Of a DNA stretch of 29,959 nucleotides, positions 15,225 to 22,565 are shown piece after piece; position 1 is the stretch's first letter, and each line of letters opens with the position of its first letter. This DNA is from CAYVBJ01 sp964415185 (GTDB taxonomy: Bacteria; Bacteroidota; Rhodothermia; Balneolales; Balneolaceae): the NCBI GenBank assembly GCA_964415185.1, contig CAYPZI010000023.1, forward strand, positions 1 to 29,959. The letters are read 5' to 3'. Below the pieces are notes generated by a model that had not been told where the DNA came from, made no database searches, and saw only the letters and a list, made by a program, of their open reading frames with translations. The position numbers and the translations under genes are program-made.

Positions 15225-18089
15225 ATGAAAAATAAGTTACAGCTATCATCGATAAGCCTTCTGTTTGTAATAAGTTTCATTTTTTTATTTGTTCCGTTAC
15301 TATCGGCAGAAACAGTTGAACATCTGCAGGTAACAGAGATATCCGGCCAGGTTATAGAAAGCAGCTCAGGTGATCCGCTTGCCGGTGTAAATGTTGTTGT
15401 TAAAGGCAAGGTGGTTGGTACGTCAACCGATGCAAACGGAAGATTTTCGTTAAGGGTGCAGCAAGATCCGCCATTAACACTTGTGTTTAGCATGGTCGGG
15501 TTCAATTCAAAAGAGGTTGACATCACAGAGAATGAAGTGGCCGGTTTACAGGTCGAGCTGGTGGAAGCACCCATTGTAGGGGGAGATATAGTGGTATCAG
15601 CTTCAAGGGTTGAAGAGAATATCCTTGAATCGCCTGTTTCGATTGAAAAAATTGATGCAATCGGAGTCCGGGAAGCAGCAGGCACCAGTTTTTACGAAAG
15701 TATTGCCAACCTGAAAGGGGTAGATTTCAGCACTCAAAGTATTACATTCAAGTCTATTAACACGCGCGGGTTTTCAGCTAATGGTAATACGCGATTTGTG
15801 CAGTTGATTGATGGCATTGATAACCAGGCTCCGGGGCTGAATTTCCCGGTCGGCAACGTAGTGGGAATATCAGAATTGGACCTTGAAAGTGCCGAACTTA
15901 TGCCCGGAGTAGCTTCGGCGCTCTACGGCCCAAACGCTTTAAACGGTATTTTGCTGCTGAATAGCAAAAGTCCGTTTGATTACAGGGGATTGTCTTTCGA
16001 GGCAAAAACCGGCCTGAACCATATTGATTCAGATGATGACGACACTTCCGTTTACCAGGATTATTCGCTTCGTTATGCCGATGTGATTAATGAAAAATTT
16101 GCCTTCAAATTTAATTTCTCGTACCTGGATGCCACTGATTTTATTGCCGTTGATACCAGGGACCAGGGGCCGGCTTCATTTGGTTCCGTTGAACGGGGTG
16201 CCACTTCCAGAAACGGAAACAGGGTCTTTGACGGCGTTAATATTTACGGGGAGCAGCTTCTTACCGTAGGCCAAATAGCTGACCTCCAGATTCAACAGGG
16301 AAACCAGGATGTGGCCGCTATCAGGGCGCTTCTTCCAGACGGTGAACTTGGGGCATTCACACCCACAGGTTTTACCGAATCGTCATTCGTTGATAATTCT
16401 GCAGAAAGTTTAAAACTTGGCGGGGCTCTCCATTACAGGATAACCGATAATTATGAACTTCTGGGACAATTTAACTGGGGTTCCGGAAGTACGGTCTACA
16501 CTGCAAATGACCGGTTTGTACTTGATGATTTTTCAATCTGGACGGCAAAACTTGAACTGCGCCGGCCAAATTTTTTCATCAGAGGCTACACAACCCAGGA
16601 AGATGCGGGTGATACGTATGCTGCAAATACAGTTGCTACTCTAATTAATCTGGAGACATTTGTGCCTGCCTATTTTGAAACATTTGCCGGGGCAAGAACC
16701 CAGGGTGCAACCGTTGAAGAGTCTCATGCTCTCGCACGTCAGGCCGGCAATCAGGCCCAGCCACAACCCGGTTCTCAGGAATTCGAGGAAGCATTTAATC
16801 GGCTGAGAGATATTCCCATTTCAGAGGGTGGAGCCAAATTTCTTGACAAAACGGGATTGTGGCACGCAGAAACCATGTATAATTTTTCTGAAATTATAGA
16901 TCCTTCAAAAGTAGAAATCATTGCAGGCGGTAATTTCAGAAGATTCGCCCTTGAATCGGAAGGGACCCTTTTTGCGCTTCGTGATGATGGCAGTGAATTC
17001 AATATAGATGAATACGGATTTTATACCCAGCTTTCAAAGGGGTTTTTTGAGAATAAACTCGACCTGCAGGGATCATTTAGATTTGACAAAAATGAATTTT
17101 TTGACGGACAGTTTTCACCCAGATTCTCAGCTGTTTACAAAGTTGCCAATAATCACAACCTCCGGGCTTCTTTTCAAAGAGGTTTCCGGATACCGGATAC
17201 CCAAACACAATTTATTGATCTTGATGTTGTAACCCGGCGCTTGGTTGGAAGTAACCCAATTTTGGTGGACAGGTATAACTTTGAAACCAATACAGTATAC
17301 CGGACAGAAAGTGTGGAGGCTGCCAGGCTTGCACTTGAAGAGGGGCAAAGCCTCGACCAGGCAAGAGGATTGCTTGAACCTGTTGAATTTGAAGAATTTG
17401 AGACTGAAAAAGTGAGCACGTTTGAGGTCGGTTACAAGTCACTGATTAACAACCGGCTTTTTATAGATGCATACTACTATTTCAGCTCTTATGAAGATTT
17501 TATAGCGGAAATAGATTTTACCCAGGCGGTTCCAAACGGATTGCGCCAGGACCCGGGAGATTTCAACCCTGACAGCAATACCGGCAAGGATGCCATTATC
17601 AATCAAACGGTTGCAACTCAGCGTTTTGGTTTTGATGTAAATGCCGACGGAAGGGTAAAAGCCCAGGGCTTTGCAATTGGAAGTGATTATGTTTTTTATA
17701 AGGGATATACCTTTGGCGGCAACGTTTCATACAATAAGCTGATTTCACAGGATGACCTGATTGAACAGGGTTTTAATGCTCAATTTAATACACCCCGGTG
17801 GCGGTATAATATTCGACTTAAAAACCGGTCTCTGACTGAAAATATAGGCTTTAATGTCGTGTACAGATGGCAGGATGCATTTCTGTGGGAATCATCGTTC
17901 GGAGAAGGTGTAATAGAATCGTTTGGGACCCTCGATGCCCAGGTGAGTTATAAAATATCCTCATTGAATACCATAGTAAAACTTAGCGGAAGCAATATTA
18001 TCAATAACAGGCATACAACCTCATTCGGCAACCCGAGTCTTGGTGGGATATATCTGTTGTCGTTCACATTCGATCAATTCCTGAATTAA
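15225..18089 (+). CDS. TonB-dependent outer-membrane receptor
   Basis: Outer-membrane active transporter of 954 residues. A signal peptide (about 1-28) precedes a carboxypeptidase-regulatory-like beta-sandwich (about 38-112: ISGQVIESSSGDPLAGVNV... and FSMVGF), typical of Bacteroidota receptors. A plug domain follows (about 125-245), with the variant NTRGFSANGNTRFVQLIDGID and the SALYGPNALNGIL segment, then a C-terminal 22-strand barrel. Length and layout are normal for the class, though it ends in FDQFLN rather than a terminal aromatic residue. The next gene, 8 bases later, is a surface SGNH-hydrolase lipoprotein instead of a SusD protein, so the substrate may be an ester or a product released by that enzyme. 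The LacI-like site upstream hints at carbohydrate control. Confidence 0.93.
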   Translation: MKNKLQLSSISLLFVISFIFLFVPLLSAETVEHLQVTEISGQVIESSSGDPLAGVNVVVKGKVVGTSTDANGRFSLRVQQDPPLTLVFSMVGFNSKEVDITENEVAGLQVELVEAPIVGGDIVVSASRVEENILESPVSIEKIDAIGVREAAGTSFYESIANLKGVDFSTQSITFKSINTRGFSANGNTRFVQLIDGIDNQAPGLNFPVGNVVGISELDLESAELMPGVASALYGPNALNGILLLNSKSPFDYRGLSFEAKTGLNHIDSDDDDTSVYQDYSLRYADVINEKFAFKFNFSYLDATDFIAVDTRDQGPASFGSVERGATSRNGNRVFDGVNIYGEQLLTVGQIADLQIQQGNQDVAAIRALLPDGELGAFTPTGFTESSFVDNSAESLKLGGALHYRITDNYELLGQFNWGSGSTVYTANDRFVLDDFSIWTAKLELRRPNFFIRGYTTQEDAGDTYAANTVATLINLETFVPAYFETFAGARTQGATVEESHALARQAGNQAQPQPGSQEFEEAFNRLRDIPISEGGAKFLDKTGLWHAETMYNFSEIIDPSKVEIIAGGNFRRFALESEGTLFALRDDGSEFNIDEYGFYTQLSKGFFENKLDLQGSFRFDKNEFFDGQFSPRFSAVYKVANNHNLRASFQRGFRIPDTQTQFIDLDVVTRRLVGSNPILVDRYNFETNTVYRTESVEAARLALEEGQSLDQARGLLEPVEFEEFETEKVSTFEVGYKSLINNRLFIDAYYYFSSYEDFIAEIDFTQAVPNGLRQDPGDFNPDSNTGKDAIINQTVATQRFGFDVNADGRVKAQGFAIGSDYVFYKGYTFGGNVSYNKLISQDDLIEQGFNAQFNTPRWRYNIRLKNRSLTENIGFNVVYRWQDAFLWESSFGEGVIESFGTLDAQVSYKISSLNTIVKLSGSNIINNRHTTSFGNPSLGGIYLLSFTFDQFLN

Positions 18090-18097
18090 AAAATTTT

Positions 18098-19768
18098 ATG
18101 ACTATGAAATCCATTTCAAAACCTATCATCTTTCTTTTCAGTTTCTTTTTGATTTTAACCGCTTGTGATGGCAAGCTGGATACACTGGTTAACGACAGGC
18201 TTGAGGATAACCCGTTACCGGATCCTTTAACAGGCGATGCGGGTTCCGCTAACTTCAGTAATTTTGTAACAATTGGAAATTCACTGACAGCCGGCTTTAT
18301 GGATGCGGCTCTCTACAATGATGGCCAGCAAAATTCAGTCGGGGCATTAATCGCCTCGCAGCTGGAATTGGCCGGAGCTCCCGCTTCTTTTAATCAGCCT
18401 GATATCAATTCCGTTAACGGGTTTAACACCTCAGTCCCCAACCCGGTGAACGGAACCGTTTTAGGGCGTTTTAAACTGGATACAAGTATTCCGGGCCCTT
18501 CACCTGTTATTAACGGTGATCCGATTGCACCGTTTAACGGGAATACAGCCGATCTGAACAATTTTGGTGTTCCCGGTATTGTTGTTGGACAACTGCTGAC
18601 ACCCGATACCGCAATTCCCGGAACAGCAGCTTTTAATCCGTTTTATGCCCGTTTTGCATCAAGTCCCGGCAGTTCAACTATTTTAAGTGATGTTATTGCT
18701 ACCCAACCCACATTTTTTACACTCTGGATGGGTAATAATGATGTTCTCGGTTTCGCCCTTAGCGGTGCCACGAGAAGCGAGATCCTGACCTCCACTGAAG
18801 ATTTTCAGCAGCAATATGGTGCTGTTATTAATGAGCTAATGACTGAAACTCAGGCGGATGGAATTGTGGCCAACATCCCCCCGATTCTTGCCATTCCTTT
18901 TTTCAGGGCAGTGCCTTACAATGTGATTGAACTTGATGCCCAGACTGCAGAAACTCTTAACCAGGGACTAAGTGGCGTAAATGATGCACTGGATGCCATT
19001 GTTCAATTTTTTGGTCATCCGGCCGAAGATGCAGAACGCAGAAAAATCAATTATTCGGAAGGCAATAACCCGGTTTTAATCATGGATCCGGACCTTGAAG
19101 ATGTAGGCCCCAAATTCGACCAGTTGCTTGCCGTAGGGGGTATCACACCGGAACAGAGAGAAGCACTGCGGCCTTACGAGCAATCCCGGCCTATGACTGT
19201 TAACCCGCAAACAGGCCCCGAACTGCTGCTGCTGACGGCAGGCCAGGTATTGGGAACTCTCGCGGATCCTTCCAATCCACAGTCGCAAATTGGCGTGGTC
19301 ATCCCGCTTGAGCCTCAGTTTCATTTAACTGCCCAGAATATCATAGAGATTGAGACGGCACGATTAACGTTTAATGGTATTATTGCAGCAACAGTCCAGG
19401 CAGCAAACCAGGGTGGAGTCAGGCTCGGGCTGTTCGATACAAATGCACCTGAAAGCGCATTTCTTGACATATTCGGAATCAGTGACGGAGAACTGGGAAT
19501 CAGAATTGACGGCACTCTCATGCAACCTGATTTTAGCCCTAACGGCGTATTTTCGACAGACGGGGTTCATCCCAACCAACGCGGGAATGCCATTTTGGCC
19601 AATGAGTTTATCAGGGTAATCGAGGAAACGTTTGGAGCTGACATTCCTGATTTTGAGGTTCTGCGCTTGCCAAGTGTACAACTCTGTGCAGGAGATTGTG
19701 TAAGTCAGCAGCAAAGTCCCGGAGAAGTACCGCCTGCTGAAAACCTGATTTTAATGGGTTCGAGATAA
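18098..19768 (+). CDS. SGNH/GDSL-hydrolase lipoprotein paired with the TonB receptor
   Basis: Lipoprotein of 556 residues with lipobox ILTAC (Cys23). The catalytic blocks are spread over the whole chain: GNSLTAG (Ser62, with Asn replacing the Asp of GDSL), a WMGNNDVLG block III, and DGVHPNQRG (Asp488, His491). About 250 residues between the last two blocks are extra compared with TesA-like enzymes. It starts 8 bases after the receptor stop, so the two are co-translated; a second ATG (18104) is possible. The enzyme is likely cell-envelope attached and cleaves an ester (lipid, acyl- or acetyl-carbohydrate) next to the importer. The C terminus has two Cys (CAGDC) that may form a disulfide. Confidence 0.88.
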   Translation: MTMKSISKPIIFLFSFFLILTACDGKLDTLVNDRLEDNPLPDPLTGDAGSANFSNFVTIGNSLTAGFMDAALYNDGQQNSVGALIASQLELAGAPASFNQPDINSVNGFNTSVPNPVNGTVLGRFKLDTSIPGPSPVINGDPIAPFNGNTADLNNFGVPGIVVGQLLTPDTAIPGTAAFNPFYARFASSPGSSTILSDVIATQPTFFTLWMGNNDVLGFALSGATRSEILTSTEDFQQQYGAVINELMTETQADGIVANIPPILAIPFFRAVPYNVIELDAQTAETLNQGLSGVNDALDAIVQFFGHPAEDAERRKINYSEGNNPVLIMDPDLEDVGPKFDQLLAVGGITPEQREALRPYEQSRPMTVNPQTGPELLLLTAGQVLGTLADPSNPQSQIGVVIPLEPQFHLTAQNIIEIETARLTFNGIIAATVQAANQGGVRLGLFDTNAPESAFLDIFGISDGELGIRIDGTLMQPDFSPNGVFSTDGVHPNQRGNAILANEFIRVIEETFGADIPDFEVLRLPSVQLCAGDCVSQQQSPGEVPPAENLILMGSR

Positions 19769-19835
19769 TTTAGCGGCGATTTTATAAGATTCAGAACTCC
19801 TGACTCTATATAAAAATATCAAGGGGTTACAGGAA

Positions 19836-19961
19836 TTGTATCGTAAAACAAGAAGTCGTTTTTGTTAGTTGTTCGTTGTCAGTTGTCGGTTGTTTACAAA
19901 GCAACCACGAACCACAAACAACGTACAACGAATTAACGAATCCGGTACAAATCTGATACAA
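19836..19961. repeat. Long imperfect inverted repeat rich in GTTGT/ACAAC
   Basis: Between the convergent SGNH and Smr genes. The left arm (about 19864-19895) is made of GTTGT-type steps and the right arm (about 19901-19936) of their complements ACAAC/AACCAC; outer 7-base arms TTGTATC (19836-19842) and GATACAA (19955-19961) also match. The rest of this 241-base gap shows no ORF. It resembles dispersed palindromic intergenic repeats, but only one copy is visible here. It may act as a bidirectional transcription barrier. Confidence 0.5.
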
Positions 19962-20009
19962 CTACAAAATCGCGACTTGAACTTTTACTTTAAGGCAGGA
20001 GTTTTGATA

Positions 20010-20294
20010 TTACGAATTCTCTTTGGATAAAGTTACAAGAGTGGCACCCCAGCCGCCTCCCGATTCATCTGCAAGGCGATAGGAAACTACACTCGGATTT
20101 CTGTCAAGCAAGGCATGAACGCCGCGCCTGAGATGTCCCTTGCCTTTTCCGTGTATGATTCTGAGATTATAAATTTCTTTATCCAGGCATGCATTGATAT
20201 ACTGGTCAATTAACGTTCGTATATCAGACGGCTGAAAAAGATGCAGGTCTAATGTTCCGTCAATCGGAAGGTGGACGTAGTCATCTTCGCGCAT
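20010..20294 (-). CDS. Stand-alone Smr-domain protein
   Basis: Small cytoplasmic protein of 94 residues consisting of one Smr (MutS2 C-terminal-like) domain: LDLH (15-18), HGKGKGHLR (48-56) and a GGGWGATLV end. Smr domains bind or nick nucleic acids, and in MutS2/SmrB act on DNA or collided ribosomes; stand-alone forms with the HGKGxG loop are usually considered nucleases. The catalytic-type LDLH and HGKG motifs are intact. A clear AAAGGAG lies 6 bases before the ATG. It is the last gene of the minus-strand run beginning with the HU-like genes. Which substrate it cuts is unknown. Confidence 0.88.
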   Translation of the reverse strand: MREDDYVHLPIDGTLDLHLFQPSDIRTLIDQYINACLDKEIYNLRIIHGKGKGHLRRGVHALLDRNPSVVSYRLADESGGGWGATLVTLSKENS

Positions 20295-20306
20295 GGTTAC
20301 TCCTTT

Positions 20307-20543
20307 TTACACTGAAACGAGTAAAGTTTTAAATTGGTCTTGATCATTGTAAAACAACTGTTTTGACATATTTGATACGTCCCGTTCGAGATCGGATAAT
20401 AAATCTCTTAAAAAATTACTGATACTTTTGGCAGGTGGCATTTCGCGGGTTTCAACCTGCCATTTTATCCATTCATCCAGAATAAGCAGGTCATAATGTT
20501 TGCCCAGGATTTCAGAAAGTTTTAATAGGTCACAATCAGAGAT
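20307..20543 (-). CDS. Small hypothetical ORF without a standard start codon
   Basis: A reading frame of 78 codons lies between the Dabb and Smr genes. It is bounded upstream by an in-frame TAG (20544-20546), contains no ATG, GTG or TTG until codon 35 (ATG 20441), and ends in TAA at 20307-20309, 12 bases before the Smr start. The translation looks like a helical protein (LSEILGKHYDLLILDEWIKW, then SISNFLRDLLSDLERDV). It overlaps the Dabb stop in the +1 frame, at CTC TGA. Options are a non-AUG start (ATC or CTG), a 44-residue protein from the internal ATG, a +1 frameshift from Dabb, or a sequence indel. I do not recognise the family. Confidence 0.45.
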   Translation of the reverse strand: MSDCDLLKLSEILGKHYDLLILDEWIKWQVETREMPPAKSISNFLRDLLSDLERDVSNMSKQLFYNDQDQFKTLLVSV

Positions 20544-20847
20544 CTACGAGATAGTCAACATAAATTCGTTCCTCTGCAACAGATTTAATGAATTTGATTG
20601 CTTTCTGATGATGCGGATTACGCGTATACATTTCGAAATCGAGGTCCGTTTCAAAGTCGGAAATCAGGACCACATCATATGCCTCCGTACTCTCTTCATT
20701 TATCTGAATACCAACCTCGACATTTTTGATTTCATCGATGTTAGCACGAAGGCCTTCGAGTATGAGTTTTAGTTTTTCGGCATTTTTCTTTTTTGCAGCT
20801 CCTTCGGCTTTTTCCTTTAGTTTCCACATAACAATGTGACGTATCAT
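20536..20847 (-). CDS. Dabb-fold (stress-responsive alpha/beta-barrel) protein
   Basis: Cytoplasmic protein of 103 residues. It has the Dabb pattern: MIRHIVMWKLKE at the N terminus, a helix (NAEKLKLILEGL), strand and turn with a DVVLISDFETDLDFEMY core, the conserved HPHHQK-like NPHHQKAIKF motif, and the terminal VDYLV strand. The family forms dimeric ferredoxin-like barrels; most members have no known reaction. AAAGGAG lies 6 bases ahead of the ATG. It sits 24 bases after the HU-LysM stop, in the same direction. Confidence 0.88.
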   Translation of the reverse strand: MIRHIVMWKLKEKAEGAAKKKNAEKLKLILEGLRANIDEIKNVEVGIQINEESTEAYDVVLISDFETDLDFEMYTRNPHHQKAIKFIKSVAEERIYVDYLVDL

Positions 20848-20871
20848 AATGACTCCTTTGATTTAGAGTTG

Positions 20872-22080
20872 TTATCTTCGTTTTGCAAATTCAAGATCTT
20901 CAGGTGCAACGGTATCGGATGCATCGAGAACAGTCTGCATAGAAAATGCCCCTGCTGCCCATAAAAAAAATTTGGCCTGACCGGGATTTTCATTTCTGAC
21001 CCATTGGTAAACAAGTATGTAACTCTCAGCCACAGAGACAAGTTGTTCCCTGGTGAGGTTTTGAGGATCATCTATAACGGGTAAAGTTAAACCGGCCCCG
21101 GCGATTATTTGATTCGGATTATCTAATTTATCAGTATTCTGGCTGTATATGAGCGGCCAAAGGTAGGGATTGCCAAGCCTTGATTCGGCAATAGACCAAA
21201 GAGACTGGCCTTCTTCAACTGCTACGGTTTCGGTTTCTTCTTCGGGGGAGATGCCAGGTTCACTCGCCGGCTTGTCCTCCAGTCGCTGATCTGAAATAGT
21301 GTCAGGTGCGGGTTCTTCAACTGACGGCGGCTCAGTTTCAGGAGGTGCGACAACAACTGCCTGCCGGGCAGTTCTGCTTGCCAGGTAATAAATTGCAAAA
21401 ATGAGTACAATCGCGAAAATGACCAGATATAAATAGGTATATCGCGTAGTATAAAACGTGATTTTTCTTTTTGTAGGTTTTGCCTCCGGCATTTTAGGCT
21501 CCAAAGGTTCAACTGGCGGTATTTTTGCAACCTCTTTATCCTTTTTGGCTACCGAAGGCGCCTTTTTTTTCATTTTCTCAGGATGAGGCCTCTCAATCAG
21601 CAGGTCATTTGCTTCATCCGGTTCATCGCCTTCTTCTTTTCCGATTGAGCTTAAGAGAGAATCTGCCTGAGTGCTTTTCAGTTCCTTTTTTTCTTCGGGG
21701 GCTTGTTGCGAAGTGTCTTTTAATTCCGGTTTATCTTTTTCAGAGGCAGCTGATTCCGGCTTTGAAAGTACAACCGTTTCTTTTTCCTCAAAAGGTTTAT
21801 TTACACGCTCCCGCAGGCTTTTGTAAGGGCTGAAAACTATTTTGTTTTGTGCCGGTATGGTGAGCTTCTCGCCGGTTTGGGGATTTCTGCCTTTTCGCTC
21901 ATCCATCCACCTAAGTTCAAACTTTCCAAATCCGGATATCCTGACCTCACCGTTTTTTTTCAACCCGCCTTCAATCACTGATACAAGTTCTCTGATAAAC
22001 TCAGTAGAAAAACCCTGATTACGGCCCGTGCTTTCCGAAAGCTGGTTGATAAATTCAGAAAAAGTGATTTTTTCACTCAT
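20872..22080 (-). CDS. HU DNA-binding domain fused to a transmembrane helix and a periplasmic LysM domain
   Basis: Protein of 402 residues with an unusual architecture. Residues 1-95 form a complete HU/IHF-type domain, with ISGFGKF (48-54) and the DNA-arm sequence KGRNPQTGE (63-71). A charged Glu/Lys/Pro-rich linker (96-205) follows, then basic KPTKRK, a single hydrophobic helix (about 214-234), an acidic Pro/Glu-rich spacer, and a LysM-like domain (about 286-335: VEEGQSLWSIA...NPYLWPLIY...NPNQI) and an 'LVSVAESYILVYQW' helical tail. The charge rule puts HU in the cytoplasm and LysM in the periplasm. The start ATG (22080) has AGAGG ahead and overlaps the upstream HU gene stop by 8 bases; a TTG at 22095 is less likely. 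A role tying DNA to the cell wall is inferred. Confidence 0.9.
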   Translation of the reverse strand: MSEKITFSEFINQLSESTGRNQGFSTEFIRELVSVIEGGLKKNGEVRISGFGKFELRWMDERKGRNPQTGEKLTIPAQNKIVFSPYKSLRERVNKPFEEKETVVLSKPESAASEKDKPELKDTSQQAPEEKKELKSTQADSLLSSIGKEEGDEPDEANDLLIERPHPEKMKKKAPSVAKKDKEVAKIPPVEPLEPKMPEAKPTKRKITFYTTRYTYLYLVIFAIVLIFAIYYLASRTARQAVVVAPPETEPPSVEEPAPDTISDQRLEDKPASEPGISPEEETETVAVEEGQSLWSIAESRLGNPYLWPLIYSQNTDKLDNPNQIIAGAGLTLPVIDDPQNLTREQLVSVAESYILVYQWVRNENPGQAKFFLWAAGAFSMQTVLDASDTVAPEDLEFAKRR

Positions 22081-22366
22081 TTGTTGGCCTCTCAAATTTC
22101 AATTCATCTTTGAGAGGCGAGGCGGGGGAAAAATCGGGAACTCTTTTTCCGGGCGTGATCAGATAGTCGTCATAGTGCGGATTATAGATTTTTTTGGGTT
22201 TTCTGATTTTAGTTGAAAATGTACCCAAATCCGGAATTGTAATCGTTTTTCCGTTTTCCAGATTTTCAGTTACTAATTCAACAAATTCACGAACCAGCTC
22301 ATCCGTTTCTTCCTGTGTGAGCTCGAGCTCTTCCGCAAGAGTTTTGACCAGGTCCTTATGATTCAT
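22073..22366 (-). CDS. Small divergent HU-like DNA-binding protein
   Basis: Protein of 97 residues read from ATG 22366 (a TTG at 22405 could add 13). It starts MNHKDLVKTLAEELELT like HU proteins and keeps the ITIPDLGTFSTK beta-turn equivalent to V.L.GFG.F, but the DNA-arm consensus R.GRNP.TG is replaced by KPKKIYNPHYDDYL, and the end SPASPLKDEL matches the HU 'F.pgk.LK' tail. It is therefore a divergent member of the HU/IHF superfamily. The stop overlaps the start of the HU-LysM gene (ATGAGTGA), so the two are translationally coupled and could form a heterodimer, since HU folds only as a dimer (inference). Confidence 0.85.
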   Translation of the reverse strand: MNHKDLVKTLAEELELTQEETDELVREFVELVTENLENGKTITIPDLGTFSTKIRKPKKIYNPHYDDYLITPGKRVPDFSPASPLKDELKFERPTNE

Positions 22367-22501
22367 GAACAAATTAGTTAATGATGTCCGATTGATATCA
22401 GACAAAGAGATGTGCGAATTTGTGCTGATAATCCGCTTTTTTTTTGTCTGTTAAGCCGTATCTGTAAAGTTATTACTAAATAAACGAAAAAAATCGGAAA
22501 A

Positions 22502-22522
22502 ATATGAACGAATATTTCATAT
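22502..22522. promoter_or_regulatory. Small inverted repeat in the HU/aconitase divergent promoter region
   Basis: Arms ATATGAA and TTCATAT with a 7-base spacer, between the divergent HU operon and aconitase gene, 44 bases upstream of the aconitase start. In so AT-rich a region it may be chance. Confidence 0.2.
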
Positions 22523-22565
22523 GATTTTTTATTATAAGTAAAGACCAATTAAAATGTAATCCTTT

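Noticed and set aside
22081..22095. TTG start for the HU-LysM protein
   Set aside because: The ATG at 22080 has AGAGG at a good distance and begins like other HU domains.
22367..22405. TTG start adding 13 residues to the small HU protein
   Set aside because: HU proteins normally begin immediately at the M-N-x-K/D-D-L motif, which the ATG at 22366 provides.
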